Source: CAYSAQ01 sp964429235 (GTDB taxonomy: Bacteria; Margulisbacteria; Riflemargulisbacteria; GWF2-35-9; DYQY01). Taken from it: 64,000 nt of DNA. The stretch's first letter is position 1, and each line of letters starts with the position of its first letter. Positions 33,021 through 41,021 of this stretch are shown here, in pieces. The stretch covers positions 186,001-250,000 of the forward strand of contig CAYSAQ010000002.1 in the NCBI GenBank assembly GCA_964429235.1. Reading direction: 5' to 3'. The position numbers were made by a program, and so were the translations under genes. The notes below the pieces were generated by a model, which ran no database searches, was not told the DNA's origin, and was given only the letters and a program-made list of their open reading frames with translations.

Positions 33021-34256
33021 TTACTTAATATTGCCCTTATTTTCTATTTTATCAAGGAGCCTTAGTAAGTTTGGATTATAAGGATGTTCTTTTAAGACAT
33101 CTTTTACTAATCTTTGTGCTTGTTCATAGTCTTTAGCATTCAATAACTGCTTGGCCTTTATGTATCTTGACCATATTTGTCTTTCTGTTTTTAGACTAAG
33201 GTTTAATTTTTCACTTAATTGTTCAAGTTTCTGAAGTTTTGATAGTCTTTCCTTAATTGCTTTATTTTCAGGATAAAGAATATATGCTTTTTTCATATCT
33301 TCAAGCGCCATCATAAAAAATCCTTCATTATATTTTTCTACAGCACGTTCATACCAATCTACAGATGCATCTTCTTGTAAGTTATTTATTAGTTGACCAA
33401 CACCAACGTTAAATGAGAATCGGTGGTTCATTCCAAGATCGTCATTTGATAGAGCATAGTCAAAACGTAAAGCACTGTAAGCTAAACTAAAGCCAAAGTT
33501 AGTTGACTCATAGTTTAGTCCACCTCTGAGTATAAGGAATTCGTTAATAGTGTATTCTGCACCAAGGAACCAGTTTTCTAAGTCATTTTCAATATCAAAT
33601 GCAACTGTAAGGTACTTATCTTTATACGCCATTCCCGCTCTTGGTAGTGGAGTGAATTTGTCTTTAGAGTCATCTCCAAGTTGAAAATCAATCATATTAT
33701 GAATTACAGCACCGAAAGACAAGAAAGGGAAAGGTCTAAAAAGAAGACCTACATCACCGATTATTCTAGAGTCTGAATTATCAGAGAGAGCCCTCGAAAC
33801 ATATTTTCCTGCTAGTCCTATAGAAAGGTTTGGTATGAGGATAGGTTGCGCGTAAGATGCGCCTATTGCCATCTTAGAGTCAGTGAAAGTGCCTGTGGTT
33901 TCATTGTATTTATTGGTAAGATCCATTGGTTGTGAAGAAAGTTGAACAAACGAAAAGCCAAGCGAGTTGTCTACTTGAGGATAAACAAGGTTAAACCCCA
34001 TTAAGCCATATCCTTCATATAGTCCTGTTTGAAAAAATGACGCTTCCATACTCTTGATTTGTACCATTCCAGCAGGATTTATAATAGCTGCTGATGCATC
34101 ATCTGCAATCCCCAGAAAAGCTCTTCCAAGACCAATGCTTCTTGCGTTGGTACCATAGCTTAGGAATGCTCCAGGCTGACCTCCAGATAAAGCAAAAGCC
34201 ACTGACAATGCAGCGGTAGCAAGTAAAATTTTAATAAACGTTGTTTTAGCCCCCAT
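33021..34256 (-). CDS. PorV/PorQ-like outer-membrane protein with C-terminal TPR region
   Basis: 411 residues from the ATG at 34256; the frame also has an upstream TTG at 34277 but the signal peptide starts here (MGAKTTFIKILLATAALSVAF). The N-terminal 300 residues have the PorV/UPF0164 pattern GTNARSIGLGRAFLGIADDASAAIINPAGM and then alternating beta strands of a small FadL-type barrel. Residues about 300-411 are TPR-like helices (YEQAQRLVKDVLKEHPYN). PorV is the type IX shuttle that receives cargo after SprA. Related proteins also occur in genomes without that system. A GGGGGA element lies upstream of the ATG. Confidence 0.72.
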   Translation of the reverse strand: MGAKTTFIKILLATAALSVAFALSGGQPGAFLSYGTNARSIGLGRAFLGIADDASAAIINPAGMVQIKSMEASFFQTGLYEGYGLMGFNLVYPQVDNSLGFSFVQLSSQPMDLTNKYNETTGTFTDSKMAIGASYAQPILIPNLSIGLAGKYVSRALSDNSDSRIIGDVGLLFRPFPFLSFGAVIHNMIDFQLGDDSKDKFTPLPRAGMAYKDKYLTVAFDIENDLENWFLGAEYTINEFLILRGGLNYESTNFGFSLAYSALRFDYALSNDDLGMNHRFSFNVGVGQLINNLQEDASVDWYERAVEKYNEGFFMMALEDMKKAYILYPENKAIKERLSKLQKLEQLSEKLNLSLKTERQIWSRYIKAKQLLNAKDYEQAQRLVKDVLKEHPYNPNLLRLLDKIENKGNIK

Positions 34257-34430
34257 AATTTCGCCTACTTCCCCCAAAGAGACACCTCTAAGTTATCATC
34301 GGTAGTCTTTTTTTACTTCTTTAGCCTACCAAATTATTTCAATCTATTTATTCGTACATATTGTTTATGCCTCAAAAGAGAAGCTAGTAAACATTTTTCG
34401 TTCTATTCCTTGTGCTACAAAGCTTCTAGA

Positions 34431-36260
34431 CTAAAACTTATTGAGTAGCTCATCAAACTCTTTTCCTTCTATTACTTCCTTTTGTAACAAAACATCAGCG
34501 ACTTTATCAAGCTTTTCTTGGTTTTTCTTAATAATTGAGAGAGCTTCTTTGTAGCTATTGTCTAATAATTTGTTTAATTCTATATCGATATCTGTTGCAG
34601 TTTTGTCGCTATAGTCTTGGGTATGATCGCCCATGTCTCTGCCAAGAAATACGTTTTGATGATCTTTACCGTAAACTCTGTTTCCTAAAGGGCTCATTCC
34701 GTATTTGCAGATAATATCATGAGCAAGAGCAGTTGCTCTTTTTATATCATTGCTAGCTCCAGTTGTTATTTCTTGAAAGAAAGTTTGCTCAGCTGCTCTT
34801 CCTCCCATTAGAATGGTAATTTCATTGGTGAGACTGGTTTGTGATCTAAGAAATCTGTCTTTGTCTGGAAGCTGCAGAGTATATCCAAGAGCTTGTCCGC
34901 GAGGTAGTATAGAAATTTTATGAACAGGGTCTGCATCTTTTAGAGACTTGGCAACAATGGCGTGCCCAAGTTCGTGAAAGGCAATAATTTTTCTTTCTTT
35001 TTCTTCCATTATTTTGCTCTTTTTTTGTGGACCAGCGATAATTCTATCTATTGCTTCTTCTAATTCTTTCATGCCTACGGTTTTTCTGTTTTTTCTAGCT
35101 GAAAGCAAAGCGCCTTCGTTAATAATGTTTGCTAAGTCTGCGCCAGAAAAGCCAGGAGTTCTTTTGGCAATTATTTTTAAATCAACAGTTTTCGCGAGTT
35201 TCTTTTTTCTTTTATGGATGGAAAGGATTTCTTCTCTTCCTATAACATCTGGAGCATCTATAACTATTTGTCTGTCAAATCTTCCTGGACGAAGAAGAGC
35301 TTTATCAAGAATGTCAGGTCTGTTTGTTGCGGCAATTACAATTACAGAAGACTTTTCATCAAAACCATCTAGTTCTACTAATAATTGGTTTAGCGTTTGT
35401 TCGCGTTCATCATGTCCACCACCTACACCGGCTCCTCTGTGTCTACCTACGGCATCAATTTCATCAATAAAGATAATGGCAGGCTGTGCTTTTTTTGCTT
35501 GGCCGAACAAGTCTCTTACTCTGCTAGCGCCAACACCAACAAACATTTCTACAAATTCTGAAGCGCTTAAGCTAAAGAATTCAACATCAGCTTCGCCAGC
35601 TATTGCTTTCGCTAGTAAAGTTTTTCCTGTTCCCGGAGGGCCCATAAGCAAAACTCCTCTTGGAATTTTAGCGCCAATTTTAAGGTATTTGTCAGGGTGT
35701 TTGAGAAAATCTACAATTTCTTCTAATTCTTCAACAGCTTCGTTTATTCCCCCAACATCTTTAAATGTTATTTGTTTTTCCGAGTCTTCTTTTTTCCAAG
35801 GTTTTGTCCGACTTTTCCCAAAAGACATTGCTTGGTTGTTTGCTCCTTGAGCTTGGCGGAATATAAAAAACCAGATTCCAATTATTACTAAAAACGGCAG
35901 TAACTGAATGAGGATATTTATAAACAAACTGTTATCAGAATTTTTTATAGAAATTTGTGTTCCGGAAGATTGCAGAGATTCTAGTAATCCAGGATAGTTA
36001 ATAATATTAGTTTGAAAGTTGCTACCATCAACCAGATCACCTTGTGCAGATAGCGATACGTTGTTTATGGTAATAGCTTTTACTTGCTTAGAGTCAACAA
36101 GAGAGACAAGCTGCGAAAATGAGATCTCTTTATATTTGGATGATTGCATTGCTCCTGGAGAGAGTAATGAAATAATAAAAAGAAAGACAATTACTCCTAG
36201 CAGAAAGTATCTAAGGTTTATTTTTTTTTGAGGTTTTTGAGGTTTGTTTTTTTTAGTCAT
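34431..36260 (-). CDS. ftsH: ATP-dependent zinc metalloprotease FtsH
   Basis: 609 residues. Two N-terminal membrane helices (about 18-37 and 110-130), then the AAA+ domain with Walker A GPPGTGKT (about 206), Walker B IIFIDEIDAVG, second region of homology ATNRPDILDKALLRPGRFDR, and the zinc protease site HELGH (about 424). It degrades membrane and short-lived cytoplasmic proteins. The start overlaps the pyrR end by eight bases. Confidence 0.96.
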   Translation of the reverse strand: MTKKNKPQKPQKKINLRYFLLGVIVFLFIISLLSPGAMQSSKYKEISFSQLVSLVDSKQVKAITINNVSLSAQGDLVDGSNFQTNIINYPGLLESLQSSGTQISIKNSDNSLFINILIQLLPFLVIIGIWFFIFRQAQGANNQAMSFGKSRTKPWKKEDSEKQITFKDVGGINEAVEELEEIVDFLKHPDKYLKIGAKIPRGVLLMGPPGTGKTLLAKAIAGEADVEFFSLSASEFVEMFVGVGASRVRDLFGQAKKAQPAIIFIDEIDAVGRHRGAGVGGGHDEREQTLNQLLVELDGFDEKSSVIVIAATNRPDILDKALLRPGRFDRQIVIDAPDVIGREEILSIHKRKKKLAKTVDLKIIAKRTPGFSGADLANIINEGALLSARKNRKTVGMKELEEAIDRIIAGPQKKSKIMEEKERKIIAFHELGHAIVAKSLKDADPVHKISILPRGQALGYTLQLPDKDRFLRSQTSLTNEITILMGGRAAEQTFFQEITTGASNDIKRATALAHDIICKYGMSPLGNRVYGKDHQNVFLGRDMGDHTQDYSDKTATDIDIELNKLLDNSYKEALSIIKKNQEKLDKVADVLLQKEVIEGKEFDELLNKF

Positions 36261-36774
36261 TAATTGTTATTTCATCCTTTTCGTCGATTTCTTTTAAAAG
36301 TACTTTTATTTGTTCCTTTTCTTTTGTGTTTAGCGTAATCCCAGTGTAGTTCGCTGAGATTGGGAGCTCTCTGTATCCTCTGTCTATCAGTATAGCAAGC
36401 TCTATCTTTTTTGGTCTACCGTAGTCTAGCACAGCATCTATAGCGGCACGAGCAGTTCTGCCGTGGAAGAACACATCATCCACAAGGATAATTATTTTGT
36501 TTGTAATATTTTGTGGCATTTCTGTTTCATGTAAAGTAATTGCCTGATTGTGAAGCTCTAAGTCATCCCTATATAAAGTAATGTCTAGTTTTGCTACAGG
36601 AATAGATATTTTTTTTATTGAAGATAATTCTTTCGCAATACGTTGTGCAATAGGATAGCCCCGAGTTACTACACCAATAAGTACAACGGAGGAAAGGTCA
36701 GAGTGTGTTGCGATAATATCGGAAGTGATTTTTTTAATAAGCTCATTAATGCTATGAGTAATAGTAGTTCCCAT
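36253..36774 (-). CDS. pyrR: PyrR bifunctional pyrimidine regulator / uracil phosphoribosyltransferase
   Basis: 173 residues. It has the PRPP-binding loop IILVDDVFFHGRTARAA (about 100) and the family features GVVTRGYPIAQRIA and DRGYRELPI. In other bacteria PyrR binds pyr mRNA to cause attenuation and can form UMP from uracil. No pyr operon is nearby. There is no ribosome binding site before the ATG; an extended -10 box lies seven bases upstream instead. It overlaps ftsH at its end. Confidence 0.9.
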   Translation of the reverse strand: MGTTITHSINELIKKITSDIIATHSDLSSVVLIGVVTRGYPIAQRIAKELSSIKKISIPVAKLDITLYRDDLELHNQAITLHETEMPQNITNKIIILVDDVFFHGRTARAAIDAVLDYGRPKKIELAILIDRGYRELPISANYTGITLNTKEKEQIKVLLKEIDEKDEITIND

Positions 36775-36781
36775 GCAATTT

Positions 36782-36790
36782 AGTATATCA
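36782..36790 (-). promoter_or_regulatory. extended -10 (TGATATACT) seven bases before the pyrR ATG
   Basis: On the minus strand TGnTATACT (-10 hexamer 36782-36787) ends seven bases before the ATG at 36774. No ribosome binding site occurs in the AAATTGC between them, which predicts a leaderless pyrR-ftsH transcript. Confidence 0.6.
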
Positions 36791-36834
36791 TAAGGAGGAG
36801 CCTTATAATAAGAGGTAAAGCTAGTAAGTTATTG

Positions 36835-36978
36835 TTATTTTTTGTTTTTAGTAAAAAGGATATGGATGGTTTTGTCTATGATAACTAGTTGCGATGCAAA
36901 ATCCCTCAAATCCAGAATAGCTTCTTCAGTTCTTTGTTGATTATCATGTTTGTATAGAAAGGTAAACACTGGCATCAT
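36835..36978 (-). CDS. putative small protein of 47 residues
   Basis: A complete small ORF from ATG 36978 to TAA 36835. A very good ribosome binding site (AAGGAG) lies seven bases before the ATG, stronger than those of most neighbours. The product begins MMPVFTFLYKHDNQQRTEE, has a helical middle (AILDLRDFASQLVIIDKTIH) and a basic end (TKNKK). No signal peptide or metal motif is seen. It lies between hisB and pyrR on the same strand. No family is recognised. Confidence 0.5.
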   Translation of the reverse strand: MMPVFTFLYKHDNQQRTEEAILDLRDFASQLVIIDKTIHILFTKNKK

Positions 36979-37051
36979 TTATCACTCCTTTTCGTTATCA
37001 AACATACATATGCCCAAATATAGTTAGAATTAACAAAAATGGCCGATATCG

Positions 37052-37057
37052 ATTATA
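37052..37057 (-). promoter_or_regulatory. possible -10 box (TATAAT) upstream of the small ORF
   Basis: The rest of the stretch between hisB and the small ORF (36979-37084) holds little else. A TATAAT on the minus strand could start a transcript with a leader of about 65 bases, but no -35 was found. Confidence 0.25.
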
Positions 37058-37084
37058 AGGAAAGGGTTTGAGAAGTGGGCAGTT

Positions 37085-37672
37085 TTAAATAATGCCCTTA
37101 GTTGAAGGAACGTCTGTTTCCCTTGGGTCGTTTTGAATGGCAGCATCAAGAGCTTTTGCAAAACCTTTAAATATTGCCTCTACTATGTGATGAGTGTTGT
37201 CACCATCTAAAACCTTTATATGAAGAGTAATGCCCGCATTAAGAACAAAGGCAGAAAAAAATTCTTTTATAAGAGAGTGGTCAAATGCTTGAAGCTGTTC
37301 GCCATATTTAACATCAAAGGCAAGATGCGGCCTGTTGCTAATATCAAGACTGATTAACGCTAAAGACTCATCCATTGGTAAGATAAAGAATCCGTAACGT
37401 TTGATTCCTTTTTTATCGCCAATAGCTTTTTTAAAAACTTGTCCCATAACAATACCAAGGTCTTCTACTAGGTGATGGTGATCAACTTCAATGTCACCAG
37501 TTGCTTTTACATTTAGATCGAAATATCCGTGTTTAGCAAATAAGTCTAACATGTGGTTTAGGAATGGCACTTCGGTTTTGTTGGTGTATTCTCCTGTTCC
37601 ATCAAGAGTCCATTCAACAGCAATCTGAGTTTCTTTTGTATTTCGGCTAAGTGAAGATTTTCTAGTTTCCAT
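37085..37672 (-). CDS. hisB: imidazoleglycerol-phosphate dehydratase
   Basis: 195 residues, the monofunctional form. Metal-binding repeats: FLNHMLDLFAKHGYFDL and DHHHLVEDLGIVMGQ, then HLAFDVKYGE and NTHHIVEAIFKGFAKAL. It catalyses the sixth step of histidine synthesis, acting on imidazole glycerol phosphate. No other his gene lies within the window, so the pathway is scattered or incomplete. It has no ribosome binding site; a TAGAAT box lies six bases before the ATG. It diverges from the Fic gene. Confidence 0.95.
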   Translation of the reverse strand: METRKSSLSRNTKETQIAVEWTLDGTGEYTNKTEVPFLNHMLDLFAKHGYFDLNVKATGDIEVDHHHLVEDLGIVMGQVFKKAIGDKKGIKRYGFFILPMDESLALISLDISNRPHLAFDVKYGEQLQAFDHSLIKEFFSAFVLNAGITLHIKVLDGDNTHHIVEAIFKGFAKALDAAIQNDPRETDVPSTKGII

Positions 37673-37678
37673 ATCTAC

Positions 37679-37684
37679 ATTCTA
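37679..37684 (-). promoter_or_regulatory. -10 box (TAGAAT) six bases before the hisB ATG
   Basis: On the minus strand TAGAAT ends six bases before the ATG at 37672, with no ribosome binding site in GTAGAT. The predicted hisB transcript is leaderless. Confidence 0.5.
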
Positions 37685-37724
37685 TCTAAAAGTTTCTTTT
37701 TTGGGAATACGCAAGCTAGCAGTC

Positions 37725-37730
37725 GATAAT
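37725..37730 (+). promoter_or_regulatory. -10 box (GATAAT) before the Fic gene
   Basis: GATAAT ends five bases before the ATG at 37736, and no ribosome binding site precedes that ATG. It faces the hisB -10 box back-to-back, 40 bases away. Confidence 0.35.
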
Positions 37731-37735
37731 ATTGT

Positions 37736-38434
37736 ATGAAAACAAAAATATTAGCATTGAATCTTGTAGAGCAAGAGCATTGGGTGAATTTTTCTTCACA
37801 AGTCACTGTTTCATCAGAATATTTATTAGATAATTATAAAAAACTTATGCCCGTTGTAGAAAAGATATTGTATAGAAATAGAGACTTAAAAGGGAAGGTT
37901 TCCTTAGGGAATTTAATGTTGTTTGATATTCATGAGTATATAAAGGCAATGGAATATGCTTCTGAAATATTTCATAGAGATGATATTAAAGATTGGAAAG
38001 AGCTTGAATGGATTATAGTGAACTTTCAAGAAATTGTTAATAAGCATAACAATAGAGAGTTCGATGAAAACCCATACTGTATGGCGGGATGCAGGAGAGA
38101 AGACATGATATATTTTTTTAGAGATTTATTGTCGGTTGATTTAGTTGCTGAGCCAGACATAGTTAAAGTGGCATCTTTATTTAAGGCGAGGTTTGTTAAA
38201 TTGCAACCATTTCATAATGGGAACCATAGAACTGGAAGCTTTATCATGAATATGATACTTGCAAAGATGGGTTGGCCAATATTTATAGTAACACCAGACA
38301 ATGTATATGATTATTATAAATATACAAATACTCCAGATTTACAAAACGAGAGGATTAATATTAATAGCATGACTGCTTTTTTTAGAAGAGAGATTAATAA
38401 GAATTATAAGCACCTAGACTTGTGGTGTGATTAG
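37736..38434 (+). CDS. Fic-fold protein with degenerate catalytic motif
   Basis: 232 residues. The fold is recognisable from the central motif QPFHNGNHRTG (157-167), equivalent to the Fic loop HPFxxGNGRxxR, and from a preceding helix-rich region. Against the canonical motif, the catalytic His is Gln157, the acidic metal ligand is Asn161, the third Gly is His164 and the final Arg is Ser168, while the anion-hole GN and Arg165 are kept. Fic enzymes AMPylate or otherwise modify proteins; this one is likely inactive for that or does different chemistry. No antitoxin-like partner is adjacent. It stands alone, divergent from hisB. Confidence 0.7.
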   Translation: MKTKILALNLVEQEHWVNFSSQVTVSSEYLLDNYKKLMPVVEKILYRNRDLKGKVSLGNLMLFDIHEYIKAMEYASEIFHRDDIKDWKELEWIIVNFQEIVNKHNNREFDENPYCMAGCRREDMIYFFRDLLSVDLVAEPDIVKVASLFKARFVKLQPFHNGNHRTGSFIMNMILAKMGWPIFIVTPDNVYDYYKYTNTPDLQNERININSMTAFFRREINKNYKHLDLWCD

Positions 38435-38509
38435 TTAGCAATTCCTTTTTCCAAAGCAGAAAGAATATATAACGTTAATTAATAAAGTAAGTTGCATTTA
38501 TTTAGATAA

Positions 38510-39073
38510 TTAGATAAATGGGTTATGAGCCCATTGAAGCAGAGCTTGTCTTTGCTTGGGTCTACAGGCAAGGTCTTTTGGCAGACAGTTTGCTTTTATC
38601 TGTCCTGCATGACGGTTGAAAGCTTTCCACCTTTTGATTTGCCTATTATCTATATTTTCATTTCTTCTGCCTAAGTAATATCGGCAATACCATTGGAACC
38701 AGCCTCTAATATCGGGATCATCTAGGGTAATCCAACCATTTTGAACCCAAGTTGCAAGTGATTGGCGAGACTTAATTTTGAAATAATTTAAAGCAGCATC
38801 AGGGCTGATGGAAAGTTTACTTAGAGAGGCTTGATACCATTCAAGAGGAAATTCGTTTGTACAATCGTTTAGATATTTACCTTCAAAGACACCAAGTTTT
38901 AACATTTCAGGAGGAGTTAGGTAAGGATTGAATTCTGTGTGGAAGTTTTTCCCAATAGGCTCTGTAATAGTATATTCATAGTCTTTTTGCATGAGATCGG
39001 TTACTTTAATGATGTTTCCAACTTTGAATTCATTTATTTTTTTTGAGCTGGAGAAGTCTAAAAGAGACTTCAT
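38510..39073 (-). CDS. uncharacterised conserved protein downstream of ruvB
   Basis: 187 residues, soluble. The C-terminal half is rich in aromatic and basic residues (DIRGWFQWYCRYYLGRR, RQIKRWKAFNRHAGQI) and ends CRPKQRQALLQWAHNPF, a pattern of a widely spread family with no assigned function. There is no signal peptide. The ATG overlaps the ruvB stop by one base (TAATG), so the two are translationally coupled. Confidence 0.75.
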   Translation of the reverse strand: MKSLLDFSSSKKINEFKVGNIIKVTDLMQKDYEYTITEPIGKNFHTEFNPYLTPPEMLKLGVFEGKYLNDCTNEFPLEWYQASLSKLSISPDAALNYFKIKSRQSLATWVQNGWITLDDPDIRGWFQWYCRYYLGRRNENIDNRQIKRWKAFNRHAGQIKANCLPKDLACRPKQRQALLQWAHNPFI

Positions 39074-40098
39074 TAGAAAAGAGTTTTTTGAGAAGTAGTA
39101 GCGTTCTCAGGAATAGGTAGTTCTAAGTGTTCATAAGCTGCTCTTGTAGCCACTCTTCCACGAGCAGTTCTGTCTATTAACCCAAGTTGAAGCAAATAAG
39201 GCTCTACTACATCCTCTAGCGTGTTGCTGTCTTCCGATAGAGCAGCGGCAATAGTATCTAGTCCAACAGGGCCTCCATTAAACTTTGTGATTATAGTTTT
39301 TAGTAATAGCCTGTCGTGCTCATCAAGACCAAGCTTATCTACGCCTAGAGATTCAACAGCCTCATCAACGATTTTTTTTGTAATGGAGTCAGATTTATGA
39401 ACCTGTGCCCAGTCTCTAACTCTTTTTAATAATCTATTTGTTAATCTAGGAGTTCCTCGGCTTCTTCTCGCAAGAGCTATGCCTGCTTCTTTTTCTATTT
39501 TTATATTAAGTGTTTGTGCAGAGTGGTAGATAATTTGCAACAATTCTTCTTCTGTATAGAAGTTTAGTTTTGCTACATATCCAAACCTATCTCTTAGTGG
39601 AGAAGATAACATTCCTGCTTTTGTGGTCGCTCCTATTAGCGTGAACTTAGGAACATCAAGACGAATAGACCTAGCTGATGGTCCTTTCCCGATAATAATG
39701 TCCAGCTTATAGTCTTCCATAGAAGGATATAGAACTTCTTCAACACCTTTGCTAAGGCGATGGATTTCATCAATAAACAAAATATCATGTTCTTGTAGGT
39801 TGGTAAGGATTGCTGCAAGGTCACCAGGTCTTTCGATGGCAGGACCAGAGGTTGTTTTTACGTTCACATTCATTTCATGGGCAATAATATTAGCAAGAGT
39901 AGTTTTGCCTAGTCCAGGAGGACCATAAAACAATAGATGGTCTATAGTTTCTTCTCTTTCTTTAGCTGCCTGAATGGATATTTTTAGGTTCTTTTTGATG
40001 TTTTCTTGTCCAATGTATTGGTCAAAAGATTTTGGCCTTAACGAGGTTTCTAGGATAGGTTCTTCATAGTTTGGGTCAACTGAGCTATTTCGGTCCAT
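39073..40098 (-). CDS. ruvB: Holliday junction branch migration helicase RuvB
   Basis: 341 residues. AAA+ ATPase with Walker A GPPGLGKTTLANII (about 60), Walker B LFIDEIHRLS, sensor 1 LIGATTKAGMLSSPLRDRFG and the C-terminal winged helix (GGPVGLDTIAAALSEDSNTLEDVVEPYL). It drives branch migration with RuvA, which is not in view. There is no ribosome binding site; an extended -10 box lies six bases upstream of the ATG. It is co-transcribed with the uncharacterised gene that overlaps its stop. Confidence 0.97.
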   Translation of the reverse strand: MDRNSSVDPNYEEPILETSLRPKSFDQYIGQENIKKNLKISIQAAKEREETIDHLLFYGPPGLGKTTLANIIAHEMNVNVKTTSGPAIERPGDLAAILTNLQEHDILFIDEIHRLSKGVEEVLYPSMEDYKLDIIIGKGPSARSIRLDVPKFTLIGATTKAGMLSSPLRDRFGYVAKLNFYTEEELLQIIYHSAQTLNIKIEKEAGIALARRSRGTPRLTNRLLKRVRDWAQVHKSDSITKKIVDEAVESLGVDKLGLDEHDRLLLKTIITKFNGGPVGLDTIAAALSEDSNTLEDVVEPYLLQLGLIDRTARGRVATRAAYEHLELPIPENATTSQKTLF

Positions 40099-40102
40099 GG
40101 GA

Positions 40103-40921
40103 TTATTGTATCATAGCCTCAAGACCCTCGTCTTCAAGCGGATTATCTTGAAATAAAAAGGAGTCCTCTTTGTTTAGATACATAATATTTGTTTCTCCTA
40201 GTGTAGTTGCCAACAATAATACTTTTATTTTCTGCACAGTAGTATCGGTAAGATCAAGGGGTGCAAGCAAAGATTCAAGTGATGAGAGTTTTTTATACAG
40301 ATTTGAGCGAATAGCTAGTCCTTGTAGTGATATTATTTTATTTTCTCTAAGTATTTTCCATATAGCAATTGAAGTGGAAAAATTAATATTCGGCAGGTCA
40401 CTAAAAGCAAAACCTGGATGCGGATTCTCTAAGATTATTTCTTGCATTGTATGCCCTAAAGGTTTGATTACATGGCTCATCAAAATATTCGCAGTAGGTG
40501 TTTCCCATACAAGTTTTGAAACAGTGCCTTGTTTGATGTTATGTAGAGGCGTTCCAAATCTTTTGTAGTGAGGTTCAAGCATGGCATTGAATTCTGCTTC
40601 AGATTGTACTGCCTGATAAACCACGGATGAAATGTTTTCAAAGTCAAAGACAAAGATCATGTTGCCAGTAGAAACGAAATAAGGAGTGTTTGTGTAAAAA
40701 ACTTGGGAAAAAGGAATATCTGAAAGAGTTTCTTGTAAATAGATAGAATAATCATTGAAGGATTCATCTATATTGGTCAAGTTTGTGCTTGCGTGTTGAT
40801 CGTATAGATATAGTTCATCTTTTTCAAGATATTGATTAGCAAAAGAGATGTGTTTGCTCGGGATATTGTCGGCAAGTGAAAGGCATGAAATAAGGATAAT
40901 TATTGTTAGTAGTTTTTTCAT
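40103..40921 (-). CDS. uncharacterised secreted protein upstream of ruvB
   Basis: 272 residues from the ATG at 40921, which has a GGGGA site and starts a signal peptide (MKKLLTIIILISCLSLA). The open frame extends 89 codons further upstream, but that part would run antisense through the TonB receptor start. The mature part has no recognised domain; it looks mixed alpha/beta. The end is acidic (PLEDEGLEAMIQ). It stops four bases before ruvB. The function is unknown. Confidence 0.7.
   Translation of the reverse strand: MKKLLTIIILISCLSLADNIPSKHISFANQYLEKDELYLYDQHASTNLTNIDESFNDYSIYLQETLSDIPFSQVFYTNTPYFVSTGNMIFVFDFENISSVVYQAVQSEAEFNAMLEPHYKRFGTPLHNIKQGTVSKLVWETPTANILMSHVIKPLGHTMQEIILENPHPGFAFSDLPNINFSTSIAIWKILRENKIISLQGLAIRSNLYKKLSSLESLLAPLDLTDTTVQKIKVLLLATTLGETNIMYLNKEDSFLFQDNPLEDEGLEAMIQ
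40105..40113 (-). promoter_or_regulatory. extended -10 (TGATACAAT) six bases before the ruvB ATG
   Basis: On the minus strand TGnTACAAT (hexamer 40105-40110) ends six bases before the ATG at 40098. It lies over the last codons of the upstream gene (stop at 40103), so ruvB has its own leaderless start besides any read-through. Confidence 0.5.
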
Positions 40922-41021
40922 TAAATCCCCAAAGTAATGTACAGTATAATAATAAATAGGATAACATATAACAAGGGCAATAGTAATTATATAGTTGCCT
41001 ATATTTTCGAACGAGGGTGAA

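Noticed and set aside
35014..35850. A 278-residue plus-strand frame antisense to ftsH.
   Set aside because: ftsH on the other strand is complete and conserved; the antisense frame reflects codon bias.
36775..36834. A PyrR attenuator leader before pyrR.
   Set aside because: The start codon is only seven bases from the -10 box, leaving no leader, and no anti-terminator stem was found.
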